DNA of 64,000 bases. Origin: Nocardiopsis coralli. GTDB lineage: Bacteria; Actinomycetota; Actinomycetes; Streptosporangiales; Streptosporangiaceae. The notes beneath the pieces are model-generated. The model saw only the letters and a program-made list of their open reading frames with translations. It was not told the origin of the DNA and made no database searches. Position 1 is the first letter of the stretch, and each line of letters begins with the position of its first letter. Of the stretch, positions 8,530 to 20,123 are shown one piece after another. The DNA is taken from positions 62,001-126,000 of the forward strand of contig NZ_JADBGI010000008.1 of assembly GCF_014892575.1 (NCBI RefSeq), written 5' to 3'. Position numbers and translations under genes: made by a program.

Positions 8530-8712
8530 TCAGGCCCCGGAGCCCGGTCCGGCGTCCCGGCGGGCGCGGCGTTCCTCCAGGTCGCGCTGCTCGTGTGCGT
8601 GCTGCCGCAGCGCGGCCAGCACCCCTCCCTTGACCACGTGGTGGGCGGCGTAGAGAGCGAGAGCGATGAAGACGACGGTGAGGGCCAGGGAGGAGATGGC
8701 GTCGGAGGGCAT
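8530..8712 (-). CDS. Small single-pass membrane protein
   Basis: The product has 60 residues: a short N-terminus (MPSDAISS), one helix (LALTVVFIALALYAAHHVV) and a charged C-terminal tail rich in Arg and Glu. The codon pattern and the clean helix support a real gene; there is no recognisable family. It lies 85 nt upstream of the spermidine-synthase-like gene on the same strand and could be co-transcribed. Confidence 0.6.
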   Translation of the reverse strand: MPSDAISSLALTVVFIALALYAAHHVVKGGVLAALRQHAHEQRDLEERRARRDAGPGSGA

Positions 8713-8739
8713 GGCCCCACCCCAGGGTGTGCCTTTCCC

Positions 8740-8855
8740 CCGGGGTATGGCTCGCCCTACCCCGGAACGGTGTTCCCGGGTAGTGCCGGGGAATCAGGGG
8801 ATCCGTAGCGTTCTCGGTGTCATTGGAAAGGCAGATCCATTCCCCTCCGAGAACG
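8740..8855. promoter_or_regulatory. Two inverted repeats ahead of the ABC exporter genes
   Basis: The divergent region between the small membrane gene and the ABC gene has an 8-bp repeat (CCGGGGTA 8740-8747, TACCCCGG 8758-8765). It also has a perfect 9-bp repeat (CGTTCTCGG 8809-8817, CCGAGAACG 8847-8855) that ends 13 nt before the ATPase start. The second could be an operator or could occlude the start region. No regulator gene is adjacent. Confidence 0.45.
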
Positions 8856-8868
8856 GTGGCATTCCTCC

Positions 8869-9597
8869 ATGGGTTCGGTCGTGATGTCCGGTGTCGGTCG
8901 TACGTACGGCGAAGGAGACACGGCGGTGGCCGCGCTCCGCGGCGTGAGCTGGACCTTCGGCGAGGGTTCGTTCACCGCTGTGATGGGTCCGTCGGGTTCG
9001 GGGAAGAGCACCCTGCTCACGTGCGCGGCCGGCCTCGTACGCCCGAGCGAGGGCACCGTGTTTCTCGGCGGAACCGCGATTCACGCCCTTCCGGAGAATG
9101 AACTCGCCGTCGTTCGCCGAGAACGTGTCGGCTTTGTCTTCCAGGAATTCAACCTGATCCCCGCACTGACCGCGCGGGAGAACATCGAACTCCCCCTGCG
9201 CCTGGCGGGTCGCCCGGTCGACACGGCGCGGCTGGACCGCATCGCCCGGCGCGCGGGTATCCACGACCGCCTCTCCCACCGCCCCGACCAGCTCTCCGGC
9301 GGCCAGCAACAGCGCGTCGCCCTCTGCCGGGCCCTCATCACCGCCCCCGACCTCGTCTGCGCGGACGAACCCACCGGTGCCCTGGACAGCGGTTCGAGCC
9401 GGCAGGTCATGGACCTGCTCAGGGAAGCGGTCGACGACTTCGGGCAGACACTGGTGCTGGTCACGCACGACCCGCTCGCCGCGAGCTACGCCGACCGGGT
9501 GCTCTTCCTCGTGGACGGATCGATCGCCGGCACCATGGATGCGCCGACGTCCCGGAACGTTGCCGAGCGCATGGCCGTCCTGGCGGGTGCGTCATGA
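8869..9597 (+). CDS. ABC transporter ATP-binding protein (MacB/LolD type)
   Basis: The product has 242 residues. Walker A is GPSGSGKST, the Q-loop lies in [10 protein letters not shown], the signature is [16 protein letters not shown], and Walker B is [13 protein letters not shown]. This is the pattern of ATPases that drive MacB/FtsX-type permeases. The start at ATG 8869 lacks a clear ribosome site, and ATG 8884 is the alternative. The stop overlaps the permease start by 4 nt (ATGA), so the two are translationally coupled. The pair probably exports or extracts an envelope-active compound such as a lipid, peptide or antibiotic. Confidence 0.92.
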   Translation: MGSVVMSGVGRTYGEGDTAVAALRGVSWTFGEGSFTAVMGPSGSGKSTLLTCAAGLVRPSEGTVFLGGTAIHALPENELAVVRRERVGFVFQEFNLIPALTARENIELPLRLAGRPVDTARLDRIARRAGIHDRLSHRPDQLSGGQQQRVALCRALITAPDLVCADEPTGALDSGSSRQVMDLLREAVDDFGQTLVLVTHDPLAASYADRVLFLVDGSIAGTMDAPTSRNVAERMAVLAGAS

Positions 9598-12134
9598 TCC
9601 GGATCGCCTGGCGCATCCTCCGCCGCAGCCCGGGCACGCTCGCCGGGGCCCTGGTCATGACCGCCCTCGGTTCCGCCCTGTTGAGCGCGTTCCTGGTGCT
9701 GCACGACTCGATCGACCGGACCCGCGCGCCCGTGGAACGCTATGCCGGCGCCGACGTCGTGGTGGCGGGGGAGGACGGTCTCCTCACCGCCGAACTGGTC
9801 GACTCCCTGTCCGACCTGCCCGGCGTCGACGAGGCTGTCCCCGAACTCTCCTTCCCCGCTTCGGTCCTGGACACCGACGGCGCACCGCTCATCGCCCAGG
9901 AGGAACGCCCCCAGACCGGCCACGCCTGGACCAGCGCGTCCCTCACCCCGATGCGGGCCGACGAGGGAACCGGACCCCGGACGGACGGCGCGGTCGTCGT
10001 CGACCGCGCGCTCGCCGAGGCCGCCGGCGCGGAGGTGGGCGACGACCTCACCGTCGACGTCGCGGGCACCGCCCGCACCTACGAACTCGCGGGCCTGGCG
10101 ACCGGCCCCGACGGCGATGACCTCGCCCACCAGCACACGCTGTACTTCCACCCCGAGGAGGCCGAGCGCCTCGCCGAGCGCGGGGACGGCCGTGTCGACG
10201 CCGCCGGACTGACCCTCGAACCCGGCGCCGACGCCTCGGAAACGGCGGCACGCGCCCGCACCCTGGTCTCCGACGGGCTGGCGGGCGATGCGCCGGTCCC
10301 GTCCGGCTCCGAGCCCTTCCATGTGGCCGTCGGCGCCGACCGCGGCGAGCTCGAGGGCACCTGGCCCGACCACAGCGCCACCGCGGCGGCCCTGACACTG
10401 CTCGTGTGGATCGTCGCGTTCATGGCGGCCGCGGTGATCGCCGGCGCGCTCATCACGTCCGTGCGGCGCAGGGCCGAGCAGGTCGCCCTGTTGCGTGCGA
10501 TCGGTGCGACACCCCGGCAGGTCCGGCTGCTGTGCCACGGCGAGGCCCTGCTGATCTCGGTCGTCGCGGCGGCCGTGGGCTGCCTGCTCGGTCTGGCGCT
10601 CGCGCAGGCCATGGTCGGGGTCTTCCGCGAGCTCGGCCTCGTCAGCTCCGTCCTGGCCCTGCGGATCGGTGCCGAACCCCTGATCACCTCCCCCGCCGTG
10701 ACCGTCCTGGTCGCGCAGGTCGCGTCGTGGGCGGCCTCGCGTTCGGCCCTGCGCATCCGTCCGGGCGATGCCCTGGGCGGAACCCCGGTGCGGGGCCGCG
10801 GCCCGTGGCGCACCCGGATCCAGATGGGCTCGGGCGTGCTCCTGCTCGTCGCCGCCGGGACCCTCCAGGCCCTGGGGATGGCGGGGCTCGTCCCGCCGGT
10901 GCTCTACGCGAGCTACGGCATGATCGCCGCGGGCCTGATCATCGCCGGTATCGGCCTCCTGGGCGCCTGGGCCATCCACGCCTGCGCCCGCGCACTCCGC
11001 CGTCCGGTGGCGGCCGCCGCGGGCGTGGGCGGACACCTGGCCGCCGCCAACGTGCGCTTCTACTTCCGCCGGTACGCAGGGGTGGCCGCGCCCCTGGCCG
11101 TCGGTGTCGCGATCGCGGGGTGGGCGCTCAGCGGGCTCCCCCTGTTCGCGCTGGGCAACGCCGACCAGGTCGCCGAACGCTTCGACGCCGACCGGGTCCT
11201 GAACACCCCCGTCGTGCGCGATCAGCACCTCGGGTTGTCCGAGGAGACACGGAACCGGGTCGCGGCCGACGACGGTGTCACCGCGACCGCCGGCCTGCGG
11301 GAGACCTGGGCGCACGTGCGCGCGGACGACAGCGAGGTCCCTGTCCGAGCAGGAGAGATCACACGCCTGACACTGGTCGAGGGCGAGGCGAGCGGGCTGC
11401 TGGACCTCGGCGCGGTCGACGGTGACCTGGCACTCGTGGAGACCGGCGAGGGCGTGGCCGTCGGTGCGTCCCACGCGGGCAACCGCGGGCTGGAACTCGG
11501 CGACGAGGTCGAGCTCCGGGTCTCCGGGGCCACCGAGGTCTCGGTCCACCCGGTGGTGGCGGTGTACGAACACGACGACGGCGGGCAGGACGGGCTGTTG
11601 GCCTCCGCCTCCGCGTTGCAGGGGCAGGTCGCCGGCGGCCGGCACGACTTCGTGCTCGCCGCCGAGGACAGCGCCGCGGCCGCCACCCCGGTCACCGGTG
11701 AGGCCAGGGCCGAGGACCCGGAACGCTTCCACACGACCTACGTGCACGAACGCGAGGGTGCGATCGACAACCTCGGAACCGTCGCCACCGCGCTCGTCGG
11801 CGTCTTCCTCGTCCTGGCGGCGGTCAACGCCCTGGCGGTCTCGGCCTCCGCCCGCAGGTCCGAACTGGCCTCCATGCGCCGGCTCGACCTGACCACACGG
11901 CAGATCAACGCCATGGTCGGTTGGGAGATGGCCCTGACCGTGGTCCCCGCCTGGCTGCTCGGCACGGCGGCGACCGCCTGGATGGCCCTCGCGATGGCCG
12001 GCGGCGACGTCGGTGCTGCTCTGTGGGCGTTCCCGTGGGCGGTGCTGTCCGCGGTGGGTGTGCTCGGTCTGACGGTCGCGGTGGCGGGTGCACGGGCGGC
12101 CACCCGCGGGCTGCTGCGTTCCCTCCCCGTGTAG
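9594..12134 (+). CDS. FtsX-like ABC permease, two FtsX modules
   Basis: The product has 846 residues. A first helix (GALVMTALGSALLSAFLVLHD) precedes a large extracytoplasmic region. Three helices around residues 265-380 form FtsX module 1, with RRRAEQVALLRAIGATPRQV after the first. Further helices near 410-520 are followed by a second extracytoplasmic domain, and a C-terminal FtsX module has LASMRRLDLTTRQINAMVGWE. This is the actinobacterial long DUF/FtsX permease layout. It is coupled to the ATPase by a 4-nt overlap. No two-component system is beside it, unlike the bacitracin-type exporters. Confidence 0.9.
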   Translation: MIRIAWRILRRSPGTLAGALVMTALGSALLSAFLVLHDSIDRTRAPVERYAGADVVVAGEDGLLTAELVDSLSDLPGVDEAVPELSFPASVLDTDGAPLIAQEERPQTGHAWTSASLTPMRADEGTGPRTDGAVVVDRALAEAAGAEVGDDLTVDVAGTARTYELAGLATGPDGDDLAHQHTLYFHPEEAERLAERGDGRVDAAGLTLEPGADASETAARARTLVSDGLAGDAPVPSGSEPFHVAVGADRGELEGTWPDHSATAAALTLLVWIVAFMAAAVIAGALITSVRRRAEQVALLRAIGATPRQVRLLCHGEALLISVVAAAVGCLLGLALAQAMVGVFRELGLVSSVLALRIGAEPLITSPAVTVLVAQVASWAASRSALRIRPGDALGGTPVRGRGPWRTRIQMGSGVLLLVAAGTLQALGMAGLVPPVLYASYGMIAAGLIIAGIGLLGAWAIHACARALRRPVAAAAGVGGHLAAANVRFYFRRYAGVAAPLAVGVAIAGWALSGLPLFALGNADQVAERFDADRVLNTPVVRDQHLGLSEETRNRVAADDGVTATAGLRETWAHVRADDSEVPVRAGEITRLTLVEGEASGLLDLGAVDGDLALVETGEGVAVGASHAGNRGLELGDEVELRVSGATEVSVHPVVAVYEHDDGGQDGLLASASALQGQVAGGRHDFVLAAEDSAAAATPVTGEARAEDPERFHTTYVHEREGAIDNLGTVATALVGVFLVLAAVNALAVSASARRSELASMRRLDLTTRQINAMVGWEMALTVVPAWLLGTAATAWMALAMAGGDVGAALWAFPWAVLSAVGVLGLTVAVAGARAATRGLLRSLPV

Positions 12135-12269
12135 AGGGCGGTCCCCCCGAACCCCCGTGTCAGGGCTCACCACCGGGCAGGGCGGGGCGGGTCCTATGCT
12201 GGGGGCGTCCGCGGGCCGGGCCACACCCGACACTGCGCCCGCACCCGGCCACGAGCGAGGGGACCAAGG

Positions 12270-13298
<1,029 letters not shown>

Positions 13299-13390
13299 GC
13301 CGGAGCGCACACCCCGGAGCGGCCCCCTGAACACCGGGAACGCCCTAGACTTGGGGGAGATCCCTTTATCCCTGCGGAAGGTCCTCCGTC

Positions 13391-14971
13391 GTGTCCGTTG
13401 GTGCTGACACCACGTTCGACACCGTCCTCGTCGTCGACTTCGGCGCGCAGTACGCGCAGCTGATCGCACGGCGGGTGCGGGAAGCGCACGTGCACAGCGA
13501 GATCGTGCCCTCGACCATGCCCGTCGAGGAGATGCTCGCGAAGAAACCCAAGGCCATCATCCTGTCCGGCGGGCCCTCCTCGGTCTACGCCGAAGGCGCC
13601 CCCAACGTGGGCGCGGAGCTGTTCGAGACCGGGGTCCCGACCTTCGGCATCTGCTACGGCTTCCAGGCGATGACCCGCGCCCTGGGCGGCACGGTCGCCC
13701 GCACCGAGCTCAGCGAGTTCGGCCGCACCCAGCTCACCGCCGAGTCCGGCTCGGTGCTGTTCGAGGGCATGCCGGCCGACCAGCTGGTGTGGATGTCGCA
13801 CGGTGACTCCGTCGTCGAGGCCCCCGCAGGGTTCGCGACCACCGCACACACCGCCGGCGCCCCCGTGGCTGCCTTCGAGGACACCGACCGCCGCCTGTTC
13901 GGCGTGCAGTTCCACCCCGAGGTCATGCACACCGAGCACGGCCAGGAGGTGCTGCGCCGCTTCCTGTACGAGGGTGCCGGGTGCCGCCCCACCTGGACCA
14001 TGGTCAACATCGTCGAGGAGCAGGTCGACCGCATCCGCGGGCAGATCGGCGACAAGCAGGTCATCTGCGCCCTCAGCGGCGGCGTGGACTCCGCGGTCGC
14101 CGGCGCCCTGGTCCAGCGCGCCGTCGGCGAGCAGCTCACCTGCGTCTTCGTCGACCACGGCCTCCTGCGCAAGGGCGAGGCCGAGCAGGTCGAGAAGGAC
14201 TACGTCAACATCACCGGCGCCAAGCTCAAGGTGGTCGACGCCCAGGCGCAGTTCCTTGACGCGCTCGCGGGTGTCAGCGACCCCGAGGAGAAGCGCAAGA
14301 TCATCGGCCGCGAGTTCATCCGCGTCTTCGAGCAGGCGGCCCGCGAGGTCGTCGCCGAGAGCGGGGACGGCGACAGCGAGGTCGAGTTCCTGGTGCAGGG
14401 CACCCTCTACCCCGACGTCGTGGAGTCCGGCGGCGGCACCGGCACCGCCAACATCAAGTCGCACCACAACGTGGGCGGTCTCCCCGAGGACCTGCAGTTC
14501 ACCCTCGTCGAGCCGCTGCGCGAGCTGTTCAAGGACGAGGTCCGCAAGGTCGGCGAGGAGCTCGGCCTGCCCTCCGAGATGGTGTGGCGCCAGCCCTTCC
14601 CCGGCCCCGGCCTGGGCATCCGCATCATCGGCGAGGTCACCCGCGAGCGCCTGGAGATCCTGCGCGACGCCGACGCGATCGCCCGCGAGGAGCTCTCCCG
14701 CGCCGGCCTGGACCGCGACATCTGGCAGTGCCCGGTCGTGCTGCTGGCCGACGTGCGCTCGGTCGGCGTTCAGGGCGACGGCCGCACCTACGGCCACCCG
14801 GTGGTCCTGCGCCCCGTCAGCAGCGAGGACGCCATGACCGCCGACTGGTCGCGGGTCCCCTACGACGTCCTGGCGCAGATCTCCAACCGCATCACCAACG
14901 AGGTGCGCGAGATCAACCGGGTCACGCTCGACGTCACGAGCAAGCCCCCGGGCACCATCGAGTGGGAGTAG
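13391..14971 (+). CDS. guaA: GMP synthase (glutamine-hydrolysing)
   Basis: The product has 526 residues from GTG 13391. The class I glutamine amidotransferase domain has its nucleophile Cys88 in [10 protein letters not shown] and the His-Glu pair in [14 protein letters not shown]. The ATP pyrophosphatase P-loop is [12 protein letters not shown] near residue 226, and the C-terminal dimerisation domain ends [13 protein letters not shown], the canonical GuaA ending. It converts XMP to GMP. A TAGACT at 13346-13351 is a candidate -10. It is monocistronic with a strong terminator. Confidence 0.97.
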   Translation: MSVGADTTFDTVLVVDFGAQYAQLIARRVREAHVHSEIVPSTMPVEEMLAKKPKAIILSGGPSSVYAEGAPNVGAELFETGVPTFGICYGFQAMTRALGGTVARTELSEFGRTQLTAESGSVLFEGMPADQLVWMSHGDSVVEAPAGFATTAHTAGAPVAAFEDTDRRLFGVQFHPEVMHTEHGQEVLRRFLYEGAGCRPTWTMVNIVEEQVDRIRGQIGDKQVICALSGGVDSAVAGALVQRAVGEQLTCVFVDHGLLRKGEAEQVEKDYVNITGAKLKVVDAQAQFLDALAGVSDPEEKRKIIGREFIRVFEQAAREVVAESGDGDSEVEFLVQGTLYPDVVESGGGTGTANIKSHHNVGGLPEDLQFTLVEPLRELFKDEVRKVGEELGLPSEMVWRQPFPGPGLGIRIIGEVTRERLEILRDADAIAREELSRAGLDRDIWQCPVVLLADVRSVGVQGDGRTYGHPVVLRPVSSEDAMTADWSRVPYDVLAQISNRITNEVREINRVTLDVTSKPPGTIEWE

Positions 14972-14987
14972 ACGCTCCCGGAACGTA

Positions 14988-15028
14988 GGAAGGGGGCCGG
15001 TCCGCGGGCAGCGGGCCGACCCCCTTCC
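14988..15028. terminator. Terminator after guaA
   Basis: An 18-bp stem with one mismatch and one G-U pair (14988-15005 with 15011-15028) closes a 5-nt loop between convergent guaA and the protein kinase gene. Confidence 0.85.
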
Positions 15029-15055
15029 ACGTGCGTGGGGTAGGAGCGTGCGGGC

Positions 15056-17035
<1,980 letters not shown>

Positions 17036-17223
17036 GCGACCCTCCCCGACGGTGTCCAAACTCCGCCTTGCCCCAAGGTAGCGGTGTTTGTGCCCGGATT
17101 CCCACTCGGAGGCCGGATCGGGCCCCGCAGGGGACGGGCGTTGACTGACATGACAGTGGTGACGGTCCCCGAAGTGAAGGGCCCCGGGTTCCCGTGCGGC
17201 GGTGTCACCGCCGGTGGGAGGCG

Positions 17224-17285
17224 GTGAACACGCGTGTGCCCCTGTGGGGGCTCGTGTTCACGCAAGGTGGGGGTTCCTTTACGAT
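17224..17285 (+). promoter_or_regulatory. ispE promoter with overlapping 9-bp inverted repeat
   Basis: GTGAACACG (17224-17232) and CGTGTTCAC (17253-17261) form a perfect inverted repeat with a 20-nt spacer. The right arm overlaps a possible -35 TTCACG (17257-17262), which lies 17 nt from a -10 TACGAT (17280-17285). Transcription would start about 3 nt before the GTG start, giving a nearly leaderless mRNA. Confidence 0.5.
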
Positions 17286-17294
17286 TGGGGACTC

Positions 17295-18245
17295 GTGACC
17301 TTTGATACCACCGTAACCGTGCGGGTTCCCGCGAAGGTGAACCTCCAGTTGGCGGTGGGGCCCGGACGTGAGGACGGGTTCCACGACCTCGTCAACGTGT
17401 TCCACGCCGTCTCGCTGTTCGACGAGGTTACCGCCAAGGACGCGTCGGCGCGTCGCTCGCGGCCCCTCACCGAACTCACTGCCGACGGTGACGTGGGGTC
17501 CCACCTTGCACGGGTGCCCCTCGACTCGTCGAATCTTGCGGCCCGGGCGGCCGGCCTCCTCGCTGAGACCACGGGGAAGGCTACGCCAGTCGATCTGAGT
17601 CTGCTCAAGCAGATCCCCGTTGCGGGTGGCATGGCGGGCGGCAGCGCCGACGCCGCGGCGGCCCTGGTGGCCTGTGACCGGCTGTGGGGCAGCGGTCTGG
17701 CCCGGGAGGAGCTGCTCGGCCTCGCGGCCCGCCTCGGCAGCGACGTCGCCTTCGGGCTCGTGGGCGGGACCGCCGTGGGCACCGGGCGCGGCGAGATCCT
17801 CACCCCGATGCACAGCCCCGGACGGTTCCACTGGGTTTTTGCGCTGTCCCCGCACGGGCTCTCGACGCCCGCGGTCTTCGGCGAGTACGACCGGCTCTTC
17901 CCCCGCGCACCCGAACCGCGTGAGAGCCCTGCCCTGCGGGAGGCGCTGGCCGCGGCCGACACCGCCGCCCTGGGCCGGGCGCTCGACAACGACCTCCAGC
18001 CGGCGGCGCTGTCGCTGCTGCCGGAGCTCGAACGCACGCTGGAGACCGGGCGCGCGGCCGGTGCGGTCGGTGCCCTCGTGTCCGGTTCCGGGCCCACGTG
18101 CGCCTTCCTCGTCGGCGGCGGGGACGAACCCGCGCGGACCGTCGCCGACCGCAGCGCCGCCGTCGTGGCGGCCCTGGAGGCCGGCGGGCTCTGCGAGCGG
18201 GTCGTGACCGCCGAGGGCGACGTCCCCGGCGCCACCGTCCTCTGA
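17295..18245 (+). CDS. ispE: 4-diphosphocytidyl-2-C-methyl-D-erythritol kinase
   Basis: The product has 316 residues from GTG 17295. GHMP-kinase features are VRVPAKVNLQLAVG at the N-terminus, the ATP loop PVAGGMAGGSADAAAALVA near residue 110, and SGSGPTCAFLV near the C-terminus. It phosphorylates CDP-methylerythritol in the MEP pathway for isoprenoids. In many actinomycetes ispE follows rsmA; here it stands alone, divergent from the kinase gene. A hairpin terminator follows. Confidence 0.95.
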   Translation: MTFDTTVTVRVPAKVNLQLAVGPGREDGFHDLVNVFHAVSLFDEVTAKDASARRSRPLTELTADGDVGSHLARVPLDSSNLAARAAGLLAETTGKATPVDLSLLKQIPVAGGMAGGSADAAAALVACDRLWGSGLAREELLGLAARLGSDVAFGLVGGTAVGTGRGEILTPMHSPGRFHWVFALSPHGLSTPAVFGEYDRLFPRAPEPRESPALREALAAADTAALGRALDNDLQPAALSLLPELERTLETGRAAGAVGALVSGSGPTCAFLVGGGDEPARTVADRSAAVVAALEAGGLCERVVTAEGDVPGATVL

Positions 18246-18258
18246 ACCCGCCGTGCAC

Positions 18259-18297
18259 GGCCGGGCGCCGACCCCTGCACGGGGCGGGCGCCCGGCC
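18259..18297. terminator. Terminator after ispE and the sugar ABC operon
   Basis: A perfect 11-bp stem, GGCCGGGCGCC (18259-18269) with GGCGCCCGGCC (18287-18297), holds a further small CCCC/GGGG helix in its loop. It lies between convergent stops. Confidence 0.8.
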
Positions 18298-18303
18298 GGC
18301 CGA

Positions 18304-19164
18304 TCACTTCACGGCACCCATCGACAGGCCGCGCACCAGCTGGCGCTGGGCGGTCCAGCCCACGATCACGATCGGCAGCGAGGCCATCACCACCGCCGCC
18401 GACAGCTGCGCGACGAACAAGCCCTCGCTGGTGACGAACCCGGTCAGGAACACCGGGACCGTCGCCGCCTGGGCCGCCGTCAGGTTCACCGCGAAGAAGA
18501 ACTCGTTCCACGCGAAGATCATGCAGATCAGCGCCGTGGCGGCGATGCCCGGTGCCATGACCGGCAGCATCACCGACCACAGGATCCTCGTCAGGCCCGC
18601 GCCCTCGACCTTGGCGGCCTCCACGATCGCGGTCGGTACCTCCAGGAAGAACGACCGCAGCATCCACACCGCGATCGGCAGGTTCATCGCCGTGTAGAGC
18701 ACCACCAGGGTCCAGACGTTGTCCAGGACCGACAGGTGCGCGGCGGCGACGTAGATCGGCACCACGACCGCCACGACCGGCAGCATCTTCGTGGAGATGA
18801 AGAAGAACAGCACGTCCTTGGTGCGCTTGACCGGCGCGACCGACAGCGCGTAGGCCGCCGGCAGCCCCAGGAGCAGCACCAGCACCGTCGACGCCAGGGT
18901 CGCGATCAGCGAGTTGCCCAGGTACGGCGCGAAGTCCGACTCCAGCACGGCCCGGAACCGGTCCAGGGTCGGCTGGAAGAACAGCGTCGGCGGGTCGGTG
19001 GCGGCCTGGTTCTCCTCCTTGAAGGCCGTCAGAACGAGCCACAGCGCGGGGGAGACGAAGAGCAGGCCCACGGCCCACGTGAACACCGTCAGGGCGCCAC
19101 CGCGCACACGCGCGGCGTCCGGGGCCCGGCGGCGTGCGGGCCGTTCGGCGGCTGGGGCGGTCAC
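18304..19164 (-). CDS. CUT1 sugar/polyol ABC transporter permease (MalG-like)
   Basis: The product has 286 residues from GTG 19164, with AGGAGG 7 nt upstream. Six membrane helices are predictable. The EAA loop VEAAKVEGAGLTRILWSVMLPVMAPG is the ATPase docking site of MalG-type permeases. It overlaps the upstream permease by 4 nt (GTGA). No ATPase subunit is encoded here, so the importer presumably uses a shared MsiK-like ATPase encoded elsewhere, as is usual in actinomycetes. Confidence 0.92.
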   Translation of the reverse strand: MTAPAAERPARRRAPDAARVRGGALTVFTWAVGLLFVSPALWLVLTAFKEENQAATDPPTLFFQPTLDRFRAVLESDFAPYLGNSLIATLASTVLVLLLGLPAAYALSVAPVKRTKDVLFFFISTKMLPVVAVVVPIYVAAAHLSVLDNVWTLVVLYTAMNLPIAVWMLRSFFLEVPTAIVEAAKVEGAGLTRILWSVMLPVMAPGIAATALICMIFAWNEFFFAVNLTAAQAATVPVFLTGFVTSEGLFVAQLSAAVVMASLPIVIVGWTAQRQLVRGLSMGAVK

Positions 19165-20123
19165 GATCGGGCCTCCTGTGCGTCCATGAACGTGCGGAAG
19201 ATCAGCCGCAGGGCCAGCAGGGCCACGAGGATGGTGCCGACCACCACCACGACGCCCATGGCCGCGGACTGTCCGATGTCGAACCCGAGGAAGGTCCGTT
19301 GGTAGATGTAGAAGGGCAGGTTGGAGCTGTCGGTGCCCGGACCGCCCTGCGTCATCATGTAGATCGTGTCGAAGGTGTTGACCACGTAGATCGACCCGAG
19401 CAGCACACCCAGCTCGATGTAGCGGCGCAGGTGCGGCAGGGTGATCCACACGAACATCTGCCACTTCGAGGCGCCGTCGACCTGCCCGGCCTCCAGCACG
19501 TCCGCGCTCTGGCTCTGCAGCCCCGCGAGCACCAGCAGCGCCATGAACGGCGTCCACTGCCACACCAGGGCGATGACCACCGACAGCACCGGGGCCTGCG
19601 AGACCCAGTCGAAGTCGGCGAACCCGAACGGGGCCAGCACGAAGTTCAGCAGGCCGAAGACCGGCTCCAGCATGATGTGCTTCCACAGCAGCGCCGTGGC
19701 AACGGGCAGGATCAGGAACGGGGTGATGATGAGCGTGCGCACCACACCCCGGCCCCAGAACTTGCGGTCCAGCAGCAGCGCCAGACCGATGCCCAGCAGC
19801 ATCGCCACGATCACGCACGACGCGGTGATGAGCACCGTGTTGGCGGCCGCGCCCAGGAACTGGCGGTCGGTGAACACGGCCGCGTAGTTGGTCAGGCCCA
19901 CCCACGCCTGCGAGTCGGGGCGCAGCAGGTTCCACGACCGCAGCGAGTACACGATCGTGGCCAGGAACGGCAGCTGGGTCACGACCAGCATGAACACCAG
20001 GGCGGGCAGCAGCGGCGCGCGCCGCACCCATCCCTCGCGGCGTGCCGCGGCGGATGGGCGCCGGCGTTCCCGGGGCGGACGCGCCGGGGCCTCCTCGCGC
20101 TCGGGGGCGGTCGCGGCGCTCAT
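19161..20123 (-). CDS. CUT1 sugar/polyol ABC transporter permease (MalF-like)
   Basis: The product has 320 residues from ATG 20123, preceded by GGAGG with 7-nt spacing and overlapping the end of the binding-protein gene by 4 nt. A basic N-terminal tail rich in Arg and Pro is followed by six helices. The EAA loop is VLEAGQVDGASKWQMFVWITLPHLR, and YMMTQGGPGTDSSNLPFYIY is typical of MalF-like permeases. It partners the gene at 18304-19164 to form the channel. Confidence 0.92.
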   Translation of the reverse strand: MSAATAPEREEAPARPPRERRRPSAAARREGWVRRAPLLPALVFMLVVTQLPFLATIVYSLRSWNLLRPDSQAWVGLTNYAAVFTDRQFLGAAANTVLITASCVIVAMLLGIGLALLLDRKFWGRGVVRTLIITPFLILPVATALLWKHIMLEPVFGLLNFVLAPFGFADFDWVSQAPVLSVVIALVWQWTPFMALLVLAGLQSQSADVLEAGQVDGASKWQMFVWITLPHLRRYIELGVLLGSIYVVNTFDTIYMMTQGGPGTDSSNLPFYIYQRTFLGFDIGQSAAMGVVVVVGTILVALLALRLIFRTFMDAQEARS

